The notes under the pieces were generated by a model, which worked only from the letters and a program-made list of their open reading frames with translations, had not been told where the DNA came from and did not search any database. A DNA stretch of 64,000 bases from NCBI GenBank assembly GCA_963666945.2, contig CAXXRT010000026.1:36138-100137 (forward strand). The letters run 5' to 3'. The translations under genes and the position numbers were made by a program. This stretch comes from G963666945 sp963666945 (GTDB lineage: Bacteria > Bacteroidota > Bacteroidia > Bacteroidales > Marinifilaceae). Numbering within the stretch: the first letter of the stretch is position 1; each line of letters starts with the position of its first letter. This document shows positions 17,027 to 26,396 of the stretch, piece after piece.

Positions 17027-19270
17027 ATGAGATATCCTCTTATCTTTATCTTTTGTCTTATTCCCCTTATCTCTTTTTCCCAAATAAAAGGCTATATTGT
17101 TGACTCTAATAATAAGGGAATATCAAATGCCAATATATTAATTAAGGGAACAAAGCAGGGATGTATCTCCAATAAAACAGGCTATTTCAGCCTCAACTAC
17201 AATAAAGCCTGCGTAATAATTATCTCACATATAAACTACTATCCTAAAGAAGTTAATATTACAGATATTAATCAACGACTTAGGATAAATATTCAGGAAA
17301 ACACACAAACGCTTAATACCGTAGATGTTAATATTAAAGCAAAATCAGATGTACACAAAATAAGCACATCTCAAAAAGATATTGATAAAATCCCAGCCTT
17401 ACTTGGAGAGAACGATATACTAAAATATCTTGCCAGTCAAGCCGGAATAAATACGAGAAACGGATTAGACGGGGGCATATACATTAGAGGTGGAAATAGC
17501 TGTCACAATGAATTTCTGATTGACGGTCATAATATATATAACCCTAACCATCTTTCCGGAATACTTTCTACATTCGATCCCTACGCATTCAGAACAACCA
17601 ATACTTATAAAAGTGGATTCCCAGCCGAATACGGAGGCAAATTGTCTTCCTATATAGACATGATTCCCCGCATAGGAAATAAAAATAAGTTTGAACATAA
17701 CCTTAAGATTGGATTTATCTCATCCAGCTATAAGATAAATGGGCCGATAATAAAAAACAATACATCATTTGTTCTGACAATCAGAGGATCTTACCTCCAG
17801 CACATAGCAAAATATTACAATAAAACCTACGTAGATAAAAAGGATTATCAATCTATTCCCAGATATTCATTCTATGATATTAGCCTTGGAACACATACAA
17901 AAATATCTGATAAAATAAGTTTATCCTCAATGACAATAGCCTCAAAGGATGACTTATATATAAAACACAAAGATTTGAGTAAAAGCGATTTTAAATGGAG
18001 CACAATCTCATCAATGTTAAAATTAACATACTATATTAGTGACAATTCAATACTAAAATTACAATCCGGCTATAACAGTTATAATACGGAATATAAAATA
18101 TACCTTTCACAAATAACCAGAAATAAAACCAATAACCAATCATGGATAAATAAGCTAAAGTATATATTCCATTCAGGAGATAATTTATCAATATCTACTG
18201 GAATACAGCATGAATTTACCAGGTATAAAGTTAATTCTAATATAGGTAATTCATCAGGTGAGTTAAATAATATATACCTTCGTGATTATAATCTTTTGGG
18301 GACACATATAGATATAAACTATAAACTGAATAAAAAAACAACTGTTGAATCGGGGCTAAGGCTAAATAAATTCATTGGAGAAAACACATCATTAAATTAT
18401 TGCCCCAGAATAAGGGTAAATTATAAACTCTCAGAGAAGTTTGATATTAATGCAGACTTTAGCAAGACAGCCCAATACAATACACTATACTCTGCTTTTA
18501 GCATAAACACTCCATCCGACTTATGGTATCCGTTGGAGAAAAATAGCAATCCTTCTGTATGTCATCAATATTCGTTAAACATCAATTATAATTTTAATGA
18601 TAATTTGTCATCCTGTTTTGGCTTTTTTTATAAAGAAATGGATAATATAAAAGAGTTTAAGGATGGAACATCACTTACAAATCTAAATCTTGGTAATAGT
18701 CTTATTGAAGGCGAAGGGAACGCCAAAGGCTTTGAATCGGACATAAAACTGACTTCAGAAAAAATAAATATTCAATGCAATTATACTCTTTCAGAATCAT
18801 CAAGAAGATTTGATGATATTAATAAGGGTAAGAGTTATTTCCCTGCTTTTGATATAAGACACAATATCTTAATTAATGCAAATTACCATATAACATCTGA
18901 CATAATATTAAACTCTATGTGGACATATTCATCAGGTACTTATATCACTTTTCCCGTGGGAATAGTGGTTTGCCAGGATTTTACACAAACAATAAATAAG
19001 ATAGATCTCGCTCCAATATATACCGATAGGTATAATTTTAAAATCCCTGATTCTCACAGGTTAGATGTAAGTCTAGTTATTACAAAAAGAAAAGATAAGT
19101 GTACTATTAAATACTCTTTTGGAGCTTATAACCTTTACAACAGAGCAATTCCAACATTTATATATTTTGTCCCAGAAGCAAAAGATAAATATTTAAATGT
19201 CCTAGTGCCCAAAATTAAATCCTTGCTTCCTTTTATCCCTTACTTATCCGTTTCATTTAACTGGAAATAA
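17027..19270 (+). CDS. TonB-dependent outer-membrane receptor with N-terminal carboxypeptidase-regulatory-like domain
   Basis: The 747-residue protein starts with a signal peptide ending near residue 19 (PLISFSQ). A CarboxypepD_reg-like beta-sandwich follows (about 20-95, with IKGYIVDSNNKGISNANILIKG). A plug domain comes next (about 115-225, with GGIYIRGGNSCHNEFLIDGHNIYNPNHLSG), then a beta-barrel to the C-terminus. It should import a substrate through the outer membrane with TonB energy. The DUF4249 lipoprotein gene begins 1 bp after its stop. This is not a SusC-type receptor: it is shorter and its partner is not SusD. The ligand cannot be told from sequence. Confidence 0.88.
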   Translation: MRYPLIFIFCLIPLISFSQIKGYIVDSNNKGISNANILIKGTKQGCISNKTGYFSLNYNKACVIIISHINYYPKEVNITDINQRLRINIQENTQTLNTVDVNIKAKSDVHKISTSQKDIDKIPALLGENDILKYLASQAGINTRNGLDGGIYIRGGNSCHNEFLIDGHNIYNPNHLSGILSTFDPYAFRTTNTYKSGFPAEYGGKLSSYIDMIPRIGNKNKFEHNLKIGFISSSYKINGPIIKNNTSFVLTIRGSYLQHIAKYYNKTYVDKKDYQSIPRYSFYDISLGTHTKISDKISLSSMTIASKDDLYIKHKDLSKSDFKWSTISSMLKLTYYISDNSILKLQSGYNSYNTEYKIYLSQITRNKTNNQSWINKLKYIFHSGDNLSISTGIQHEFTRYKVNSNIGNSSGELNNIYLRDYNLLGTHIDINYKLNKKTTVESGLRLNKFIGENTSLNYCPRIRVNYKLSEKFDINADFSKTAQYNTLYSAFSINTPSDLWYPLEKNSNPSVCHQYSLNINYNFNDNLSSCFGFFYKEMDNIKEFKDGTSLTNLNLGNSLIEGEGNAKGFESDIKLTSEKINIQCNYTLSESSRRFDDINKGKSYFPAFDIRHNILINANYHITSDIILNSMWTYSSGTYITFPVGIVVCQDFTQTINKIDLAPIYTDRYNFKIPDSHRLDVSLVITKRKDKCTIKYSFGAYNLYNRAIPTFIYFVPEAKDKYLNVLVPKIKSLLPFIPYLSVSFNWK

Positions 19271-19271
19271 A

Positions 19272-20075
19272 ATGTCAATAGAAAAAATATTAATTCTCAT
19301 ACTACCAATCATTACACTTTCCTGTCAACCAGAAAACACATTAGATATTAATGAGATATCTGATCCACCGGAATATTTTGTAGAATGTTTTTGTAAGCCA
19401 GGAGATTTATATCAATTAACAGCAACGAGGGTAACACGAATGTCCGATGATTTTATATGGGATTTATCAATTCCTTTTAAGACATATATTACAGATTCTA
19501 CTAGTCACAAGCTAAGTCAGGGGTTATTTTATGATGCATATTCACACTTCGTCTATAATTACTCAAGTCCCCTCAAAGTTCCTGTTGATTTTAACGATTC
19601 TTTATATTTAAAAATCATCAGTCCCAGCGGTGATACTATAAGTGGAAAGACCCATGTAGTATCACAGATTAAAATCAGTAATTATAATTTAAAAAACAAT
19701 AATATCGAACTATCATTCAATATCGACCCTTCTGCTGATAAAAGGCACTATGTAATAAATATTGAAAACTGGCAACAAGGAGAAATAATTAATTCTGAAA
19801 AACTATTCTCAAATTTTAGTACAAGTTATAAAGAATCAGAAACAGTAAATATTACAAACAGCACAAATATTCATGAATTGGACAGCATAAGAATAAAAGT
19901 GTTCCATGTAACAGGAGAGAATTATGATTATCAAATTTCCCTTAATGATGCAATTAAATCAAATGAAAACAATATAACCCAACCATCACCACTTAAAGGA
20001 AATCTTAATGGCAGTTTAGGGATATTTACTTATTACACTGAAGATATAGCAACATATATACCTTCAAAACAATAA
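19272..20075 (+). CDS. DUF4249-type lipoprotein partner of the TonB receptor
   Basis: The 267-residue product has a lipoprotein signal (PIITLSC, Cys17) and the pattern of the DUF4249 family. That family regularly follows carboxypeptidase-domain TonB receptors in Bacteroidota. Visible features are the early acidic stretch with YFVECFCKPGD and a beta-rich body. The start lies 1 bp after the receptor stop, so translation is probably coupled. By analogy with SusD it may form the outer, ligand-gripping lid of the receptor; that is inference. The best alternative is simply an uncharacterised receptor-associated lipoprotein. Confidence 0.7.
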   Translation: MSIEKILILILPIITLSCQPENTLDINEISDPPEYFVECFCKPGDLYQLTATRVTRMSDDFIWDLSIPFKTYITDSTSHKLSQGLFYDAYSHFVYNYSSPLKVPVDFNDSLYLKIISPSGDTISGKTHVVSQIKISNYNLKNNNIELSFNIDPSADKRHYVINIENWQQGEIINSEKLFSNFSTSYKESETVNITNSTNIHELDSIRIKVFHVTGENYDYQISLNDAIKSNENNITQPSPLKGNLNGSLGIFTYYTEDIATYIPSKQ

Positions 20076-20099
20076 CCGCCTCTGTAGAACAGAGACGGT
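20075..20099. terminator. Bidirectional hairpin between convergent genes
   Basis: ACCGCCTCTGT (20075-20085) and ACAGAGACGGT (20089-20099) pair with one mismatch around a 3-base loop. It sits between the convergent DUF4249 gene and the POT-like transporter gene, with AT-rich flanks on both sides. Confidence 0.6.
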
Positions 20100-20124
20100 C
20101 ACAATATTTTAAAAATATGCAATA

Positions 20125-21504
20125 CTAAGCCTTTTCCCTATCCATTTTTGCGACAATCTTTCCATACACTATGAGAGCAATAGCAGAAACAGAAGCAATA
20201 CCAACAAAATAATACCAGATATAATGAGCATTTGCAGAAGCAGCCTGCCACTCCATTTTAGTAGCAAAGTCATCTGGATTCGGACAATATCTACTCAACA
20301 GGTATCCGGATAATCCAAATCCCAGTATGGAAGAAAGGAAAGAATGCAAATGACTAAAGCCAAGGTAAAGACCTTCTTCTCCCTTTGGTGCCTGCTTAGA
20401 GAAATACTCAAGGAAACGAGGAGAGATAAATGCCTCAGCCAATCCCTGGAATATAATACCAACAACCATCATAAATGCCACAGGATGCATTCCCAGTATA
20501 AGTTCCTGTCCCATCATATTACCAGATGCCATACAAAGGGCAGATACAGGCATAATAAACATACCAACTGTCATTGAAAACAAGGCCGTCCGCTTTCTAA
20601 ATATCTGAGTTATTAAACCAACACTTAAAACAACCACAAGAGGATTTACGTTGGCATACCACGAAGGAGAAGCTCCCTCACCTGCAAGACGAAGAACATA
20701 CTTAGGCATGGTAGCATAGAGCTGGTGCTGCACCATCCAGAATCCCGATACAATCACTATTAACACTATCAATCTAGTATTTGAACATACCCTTAAGAAG
20801 CCCTCCCATATCTGAGAGAATGTCTTTCCTTCTCCTGCACGTTTTTCACTCTTATAAAAAAAGTATATAGCAATCAGAGCTAATAAGGTCATACTTGCAG
20901 AAAAGTAATTCAAATTAATAAGTCCTTCATTTCCCATTGCCTCACGCAGTGGTTTAACTATAGTTTTACCGGAAAAGGCACCTATATTTACCATACTATA
21001 GAATATAGAAAATCCCCTTGCCCTTGTAGCTTCGGTAGTCTCTTTCGCTACAGTTGCGGATATCACTGATTTTATAAATGATCCACCCACAATAATCAAA
21101 GCCATCACAGGTATTATAAGATATTTATAGGAACTACCTTTAAGCCCACTAAATAAAGTGTCCTGTCCATAAGAAACAAGACCAGCCGATTCAAGATAAG
21201 TAGGTAAAACAGCAAGTCCTATATATCCGAGAGTCAAGAGAAAGAACGCAAGTAACATTGCTTTCCTGAAACCAATTTTATCTGATAATGCACCTGCAAA
21301 TGTTGGCAGAAAATATAATAATGCAGAGAAAGTTCCTGATATTAGTCCTGCCTGCATATCTGTAAACCCTAATATTCTGGATAGATATAGAGTGATTACA
21401 ATAAATACGCCATAATATGCTGCCCTCTCAAGCAACTCAACCGTATTGGCTACCCAAAAGGCCTTGGAAAATTTCCATGTCTGTTTGTCCGTAGTCTGAT
21501 TCAT
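20125..21504 (-). CDS. MFS transporter related to proton-dependent oligopeptide (POT) transporters
   Basis: The 459-residue protein is a multi-spanning inner-membrane carrier with about 12 hydrophobic helices. The N-terminal ELLERAAYYGVF (Glu23-Arg27 forming ExxER) matches the proton-coupling motif of the POT/PTR2 family. The loop after helix 2/3 (LSDKIGFRKAM) is the general MFS motif. A di- or tripeptide/proton symporter is the likely role, but Bacteroidota POT-like proteins are poorly characterised. The gene is monocistronic, divergent from the alkaline phosphatase gene, and has its own promoter at 21540-21568. Confidence 0.78.
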   Translation of the reverse strand: MNQTTDKQTWKFSKAFWVANTVELLERAAYYGVFIVITLYLSRILGFTDMQAGLISGTFSALLYFLPTFAGALSDKIGFRKAMLLAFFLLTLGYIGLAVLPTYLESAGLVSYGQDTLFSGLKGSSYKYLIIPVMALIIVGGSFIKSVISATVAKETTEATRARGFSIFYSMVNIGAFSGKTIVKPLREAMGNEGLINLNYFSASMTLLALIAIYFFYKSEKRAGEGKTFSQIWEGFLRVCSNTRLIVLIVIVSGFWMVQHQLYATMPKYVLRLAGEGASPSWYANVNPLVVVLSVGLITQIFRKRTALFSMTVGMFIMPVSALCMASGNMMGQELILGMHPVAFMMVVGIIFQGLAEAFISPRFLEYFSKQAPKGEEGLYLGFSHLHSFLSSILGFGLSGYLLSRYCPNPDDFATKMEWQAASANAHYIWYYFVGIASVSAIALIVYGKIVAKMDREKA

Positions 21505-21539
21505 TTCTTAGATTGTTTGTTGTAAATTTTATATCGCAA

Positions 21540-21568
21540 CAAAAATATAATAATTCCCATATCTACAA
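21540..21568 (-). promoter_or_regulatory. Promoter for the POT-like transporter gene
   Basis: On the minus strand TATTTTTG (21540-21547) fits TAnnTTTG, with TTG (21566-21568) 18 bases upstream. The box lies 35 bp before the start codon. The rest of the divergent gap up to 21788 shows no convincing gene or RNA. Confidence 0.55.
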
Positions 21569-21788
21569 TCAGGTTATGTTTACCATACGACTTTTAAGAA
21601 TACATATTTCACCCATATACAACATCAGCAATATACCGTTATTGTTAACCATATTTATAGATATCACAATCAACTTACTTATCCTTAATATGATAGGAAG
21701 TCAAAATTTTGGCAACTGATTTATTTATTACTAAATTCACCTTTCTAAAACAAACACAACAATTAACTTTTTTTTAAGAATACATGTT

Positions 21789-22952
21789 ATGAAACACTCT
21801 TTTAGACTTATCCTGATTTTACTTATTTGCTCATTGGTAAATGTAAATGCCTTTTCACAAGAAGATTATAAGGATAAAAAGACAAACCAGACTAAGACGA
21901 TTTTTATCAATGATGATTTCTATCAAGTAGAATCACTCACAGAAGAAACAAAACATTCCCGACCTAAGAATGTAATACTCCTTATTGGTGACGGCATGGG
22001 ATTATCCCACATATATTCCGGAATCACGGCTAATAAGGGACAATTATATATCCAAAACTTTAAAAATATCGGATTTTGCAAGACTTACTCTAAGTCTGAC
22101 TATGTAACAGACTCAGCAGCTTCAGGAACGGCTATTGCCACGGGGGAAAAAACTTACAATGGGGCAATTGGAGTAGATATAGATAAAAAACCAATTAAGA
22201 ATGTCCGGGAAAGATCGGAGGACAAAGGTATGGCAACAGGAATCGTTTCTACATCTGCTATAACCCATGCAACTCCGGCATCTTTTGTAGCCCATCAGCC
22301 TAAAAGAGAAATGTATGAGGAAATTGCAGGAGATTTCCTGAAAACAAATATAGATGTATTCATAGGAGGGGGATATTCTCATTTTGCTGAAAGAAAAGAT
22401 GGGAAAAATCTTATTATAGATCTTAAAAACAAAGGCTACAAGGTTATAAGAGATGTTGACAGCCTTAAATATATTAAAGAAGGAAAGATGGCATGCCTGA
22501 CAGCCCCTAAACACAATCCTCAGGCTGAGCAAAGAAATGATATGCTAAGAAAAGCTTCCATTGCCGCAATTGATATATTAAAAAAAGATAAAGATGGTTT
22601 CTTCCTAATGATTGAAGGTTCACAAATTGACTGGGGAGCACATCAGAATGATATGACTTACATTGTGAAAGAAGTTCTCGATTTTGACAAAACAGTAGGT
22701 GAAGTTCTTAAATTTGCAGTTAAAGACAAAAATACTCTTGTAATAGTAACTGCAGATCATGAGACAGGTGGATTAGCAATAATAGATGGTGACTTAAAAA
22801 AAGGATCCGTTGAAGGAGCATTCACAACCGGTCACCACACAGGACTATTAGTTCCAATATTTGCATTTGGACCCGGGTCGGAACACTTCAGGGGATTTAT
22901 GGAAAACACTGAGATAAGCAAAAAAATAATAAACTTATTGAAATTAAAATAA
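21789..22952 (+). CDS. Alkaline phosphatase (PhoA-type), exported
   Basis: This 387-residue enzyme should hydrolyse phosphate monoesters in the periplasm with Zn/Mg. It has a signal peptide of ~24 residues (SLVNVNAFSQ). The first metal motif is LLIGDGMGLSH, and the nucleophile serine is in DSAASGTAIATG. The later metal ligands are in IDWGAHQND, TADHETGG and TGHHTG. The length is slightly short for the family but all main motifs are present. It is monocistronic, divergent from the POT-like transporter, and ends before a hairpin at 22960-22987. I see no Pho-box that would show phosphate control. Confidence 0.92.
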   Translation: MKHSFRLILILLICSLVNVNAFSQEDYKDKKTNQTKTIFINDDFYQVESLTEETKHSRPKNVILLIGDGMGLSHIYSGITANKGQLYIQNFKNIGFCKTYSKSDYVTDSAASGTAIATGEKTYNGAIGVDIDKKPIKNVRERSEDKGMATGIVSTSAITHATPASFVAHQPKREMYEEIAGDFLKTNIDVFIGGGYSHFAERKDGKNLIIDLKNKGYKVIRDVDSLKYIKEGKMACLTAPKHNPQAEQRNDMLRKASIAAIDILKKDKDGFFLMIEGSQIDWGAHQNDMTYIVKEVLDFDKTVGEVLKFAVKDKNTLVIVTADHETGGLAIIDGDLKKGSVEGAFTTGHHTGLLVPIFAFGPGSEHFRGFMENTEISKKIINLLKLK

Positions 22953-22959
22953 AAAAATA

Positions 22960-22987
22960 ACTGGGCAGCCAGCGACTACTGCCCAGT
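22960..22987 (-). terminator. Terminator between convergent alkaline phosphatase and amylase genes
   Basis: ACTGGGCAG (22960-22968) pairs perfectly with CTGCCCAGT (22979-22987). On the minus strand the stem is followed by TTATTTTTTTATTTT, so it works best for the amylase transcript. The gap 22953-23153 holds nothing else evident. Confidence 0.7.
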
Positions 22988-23153
22988 CAACATGGTAATA
23001 TGTTATGAAACAAACACCCATGTATATAAAACATTTTATTAACACATATTGCCTAGCACAAATATATAATATTTAGTTTATTATTCCAAGTGAGCGATTT
23101 ACAAAATAATATAAAAAATAAAATATCGCAATAAAAATAATGCTAAAATATTT

Positions 23154-26100
23154 TTACCTTAATAATACAATTTTTTTGGATATAACATTATTATTTTTCA
23201 ACACAAAATTAACGGCATAGTATCCCCTCTCAAAATCAGACATTCTTATTTCCTGCTTATTTGTTCCTAAAGTTTCAATCATTAGCACTTTTTTCCCCAA
23301 TATATCTACGAACTCAACCCTCTTAACATCATTACCAAAGGTTAAATTAATAATTCTTTCAGTATAACTCAAATAAACATTGACAGAGATATCACTCCCA
23401 TCATCTACATACAAGGCGGATTCCACTGCCCCGGCATAAGCTGAACTATAGGTTTTCCCCACAACCAATTCCCCCGTAGAAGCAACAGGAATCACCTGAA
23501 AACAAATATATTTATTTACATCTTCCCTTCCTGGAATATATTCCAAACCAGTTGCGCCCTCAATTAATTGCTTGTTTGCCCCCGATAAAGATTCAGCCCT
23601 ATACCAGCTATATAAAGACAAACCCTCTTCATCTCCATTTTCATCGAAATAAGTATAATTTCCCGTTAAAACTTTTCCCTCTTTAGCTTCACCCGAGATA
23701 CTTAAATCTTTAGCTATAGGTGCAGTTTCTCTCTCAGGCCTTTCAAATGACTTGGTGGTGAAAATTTTGTACTCTCCCGGATTAAGATTAATAGTCTCGG
23801 AGACAGAACTTATTGTAATGCTATCTCCACTAAAATAGTCGTACCATTTACCGGTTTTTGTAAACATTGGGCTAAGCTCTCCGGCCTGGACATTAAAATT
23901 TCCAACTATACAGACATCATACTCTGAACCATGTATCTGAATATGTTTAAAAAAGGAGGATACATCCATTTGGAAATTTGCTGACTTAAAAGCCTGTTTA
24001 TTAATTCTCAAATCATTAATAGCCTTAATAGTCTGATAGAGTCGCTTTCTTTCGGGAACTTCAAAATAATCCCATTTTACAGGCTTCTTTCCCAACCTGC
24101 CATTGTAATTGATACTGTAGTCGTATCCCAGTTCACCAAATTGCCAAATCATCTTAGGACCAGGGATAGTCAGTAAAAATGTATTTACAAGCTCCATTCT
24201 TTCCAGTGCCGTATTTAAATCCATAATATCGTAATCCCCCAGAGATCTTCCATAGTTTATATTCCTGTACATTATCCTTTCTTCATCATGGCTTTCCATA
24301 TATGTAACAAGATTAGGCACATTCCATCCCCTGGATTTATAAGATGCCCAAGTCAGATCAGAGTCGTTTTCATAACCCATACTTGCCTGACTATAATTAT
24401 AATTCATATTGCCCCAAAGTAATATGCCATATTCTGCAAGTGTTTTCTCCTCTGTATTATCGGCAAGATGTTCAAAGACTATAATTGCATCGGAATTTCT
24501 TTTCCATATTTCATCCGACATACGTTTTAAGAGTCTTATTCTATCTGCATCATAATTGCTTCCCCATTCATCGGAACCACCTAAAGGATGCCATGTATTG
24601 GAAAATCCCTTTGTAAAATCAAACCTAAAACCGTCAACCCTGTAGTATTTCATCCAATAAGAACAAATACTATCCACTAAAGCCTGTGTATGAGCGCTCT
24701 CATGATTAAAGTCGTAACCCCACTGAGCATCAGTATTTTCAAAATTATGGTTCACATTATACCATGGATTATTCTCAGCAGGCTTACCGTTTTCAAAATA
24801 CATACGTACCAAAGGGGACTGCCCGTAAGAATGATTAAGAACCATATCCATAATAACTGCCATATTCCTTTTATGACACTCATCAATAAACTCTTTATAA
24901 TCGTTAATTTTTCCATATGCTTTATCCGGTGCAAAATAGAAGGAAGGATTATACCCCCAGGAATCGTTTCCTTCAAACTCATTAAAAGGCATAAGTTCAA
25001 TTGCATTTACACCAAGTTCTTTCAAATAATCAAGCTTAGCAGTTGCTGCTCTAATACCCCCTTCTTCAGTGAAATCCCTTATTAACAACTCATAGATGAC
25101 TAAATTATCTTTAATAGCAGGTATAAAATCATCAATCTGCCAATTGTAATCAACTCTCCCAATAGAAAATACCGAAGCTATTTCAGTTGTTTTACCATAT
25201 GGATACTCAATTAAATCAGGATAAATTGAATAACTAATTTCATTATCATTCCATGGATCTGATATCTTTTCTGAATAGGGATCAGCTATTTTAATTTCTC
25301 CATCAATTACATATTGGAATATATATTCCTTCTCTTTTTCAAGAGGAGAAACTATCAGCCAGAACCTGTTGTCATCTCTAAACATCTGATATTCATTACT
25401 TAACTCCCAGTTTGTGAAATCTCCCTTTATAATAACATTTTCTTTATCAGGAGCAAATAATACAAAACAAACAGTAGAATCATTTACTATATTTATACCA
25501 TCTCTCATCCCTTCAGGCAAGTCCTTTAATACAACAGTATCTTTTACAAAGAATGAAATGGTATCGCTTACACTTTCAGTCCCTCTCTTGGCAAAAGCAA
25601 TAAAGCGATGACTTCCTAAATCAGAAGCGACATAATCATAAATTAAAGTATTCGCTTTAACAGCACTAAGTAGATTATCATCGGCATATAGAAATAAACT
25701 GTCGTTACCTGAAGAAGTAACATCGACATGGATAATTGAATCCTTTTCTACACTTTTATCATTATCGGGAAAATTAAATAAGATATTGAGCCCGGCCTCG
25801 AAAACTTGCACAAAGATATCATTCCCCCCATCGTCTTTACCTTCAAGCCATACACCCTCAACTTGTGTTGCACTCCTGAATACAAAGGCCATCTTTAATA
25901 TACTCTCTCCTTCTGGAACCCCATAATATTCCCGGATATCTGGAGTAATTTTAAGTTCCCACTTGTTACCACCAATACTAACCATCTTTGCCTTATAAAC
26001 GTTTACTCCCCAATCTGCTATTACATATTTCCATTGGGTATCACTGGAACTCTGATCAGTAATAACACCTGTATGTGCATAAACATCTCCTGTATAATCT

Positions 26101-26249
26101 TCAAGGCCTCCAGTCCCCAATGAAGCATCAAAAACAATTGTAACACTATCTGTAACAATTGGGATAAAAGGAATGGTCGTAACTATCTGTGATATCGCAG
26201 AAAGGACAATAAGAGAAAAGGATAAAAAGAGTGTTACAAATTTTTTCAT
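23154..26249 (-). CDS. Secreted GH13 alpha-amylase with T9SS C-terminal sorting domain
   Basis: This 1031-residue, multi-domain starch hydrolase has a signal peptide (about 1-20). A beta-rich module follows at ~25-150 that resembles the neighbouring accessory protein at 28132, then a short Ig-like linker, and a CBM48-like domain (~265-350). The GH13 barrel spans ~360-760. The four GH13 regions are present: DMVLNH (~467), GFRFD with the nucleophile Asp (~540), VFEHL with the acid/base Glu (~590) and ESHDEE (~651). A further Ig-like domain precedes a T9SS type A sorting tail (~960-1031, with VEFVDILGKKV and ISKKIVLLR). The protein should be exported by T9SS and attached to the surface or released. 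It is the last gene of the sus-like minus arm. Confidence 0.92.
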   Translation of the reverse strand: MKKFVTLFLSFSLIVLSAISQIVTTIPFIPIVTDSVTIVFDASLGTGGLEDYTGDVYAHTGVITDQSSSDTQWKYVIADWGVNVYKAKMVSIGGNKWELKITPDIREYYGVPEGESILKMAFVFRSATQVEGVWLEGKDDGGNDIFVQVFEAGLNILFNFPDNDKSVEKDSIIHVDVTSSGNDSLFLYADDNLLSAVKANTLIYDYVASDLGSHRFIAFAKRGTESVSDTISFFVKDTVVLKDLPEGMRDGINIVNDSTVCFVLFAPDKENVIIKGDFTNWELSNEYQMFRDDNRFWLIVSPLEKEKEYIFQYVIDGEIKIADPYSEKISDPWNDNEISYSIYPDLIEYPYGKTTEIASVFSIGRVDYNWQIDDFIPAIKDNLVIYELLIRDFTEEGGIRAATAKLDYLKELGVNAIELMPFNEFEGNDSWGYNPSFYFAPDKAYGKINDYKEFIDECHKRNMAVIMDMVLNHSYGQSPLVRMYFENGKPAENNPWYNVNHNFENTDAQWGYDFNHESAHTQALVDSICSYWMKYYRVDGFRFDFTKGFSNTWHPLGGSDEWGSNYDADRIRLLKRMSDEIWKRNSDAIIVFEHLADNTEEKTLAEYGILLWGNMNYNYSQASMGYENDSDLTWASYKSRGWNVPNLVTYMESHDEERIMYRNINYGRSLGDYDIMDLNTALERMELVNTFLLTIPGPKMIWQFGELGYDYSINYNGRLGKKPVKWDYFEVPERKRLYQTIKAINDLRINKQAFKSANFQMDVSSFFKHIQIHGSEYDVCIVGNFNVQAGELSPMFTKTGKWYDYFSGDSITISSVSETINLNPGEYKIFTTKSFERPERETAPIAKDLSISGEAKEGKVLTGNYTYFDENGDEEGLSLYSWYRAESLSGANKQLIEGATGLEYIPGREDVNKYICFQVIPVASTGELVVGKTYSSAYAGAVESALYVDDGSDISVNVYLSYTERIINLTFGNDVKRVEFVDILGKKVLMIETLGTNKQEIRMSDFERGYYAVNFVLKNNNVISKKIVLLR

Positions 26250-26348
26250 ATCAATAAAAAGACAATAGAGGTAAATACTTTAATATACAATACATTCAAA
26301 TATCCATAAACACAGGAAAATAAAAACATCAGCAATAAAATAGTATAC

Positions 26349-26377
26349 CACCCCTTTCCGAGTAATAGAAAGGGGTG
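26349..26377 (-). terminator. Hairpin between susE/F-like and amylase genes
   Basis: CACCCCTTTC (26349-26358) pairs perfectly with GAAAGGGGTG (26368-26377). On the minus strand a weak T-rich stretch (ATACTATTTTATT) follows. It likely reduces read-through from the SusC-to-SusE part of the operon into the amylase gene 100 bp downstream. Confidence 0.6.
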
Positions 26378-26396
26378 ATAATATATTGGGCATATA

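Noticed and set aside
21513..21719. Open frame of 68 codons between the POT-like transporter and alkaline phosphatase genes
   Set aside because: It overlaps the transporter promoter, starts beside the opposite-strand gene start, and its composition is that of random AT-rich sequence. No motif or neighbour supports it.
24690..25085. 131-codon open frame on the plus strand inside the amylase gene
   Set aside because: It lies fully within a coding sequence whose GH13 motifs are intact on the minus strand; it is a shadow frame.
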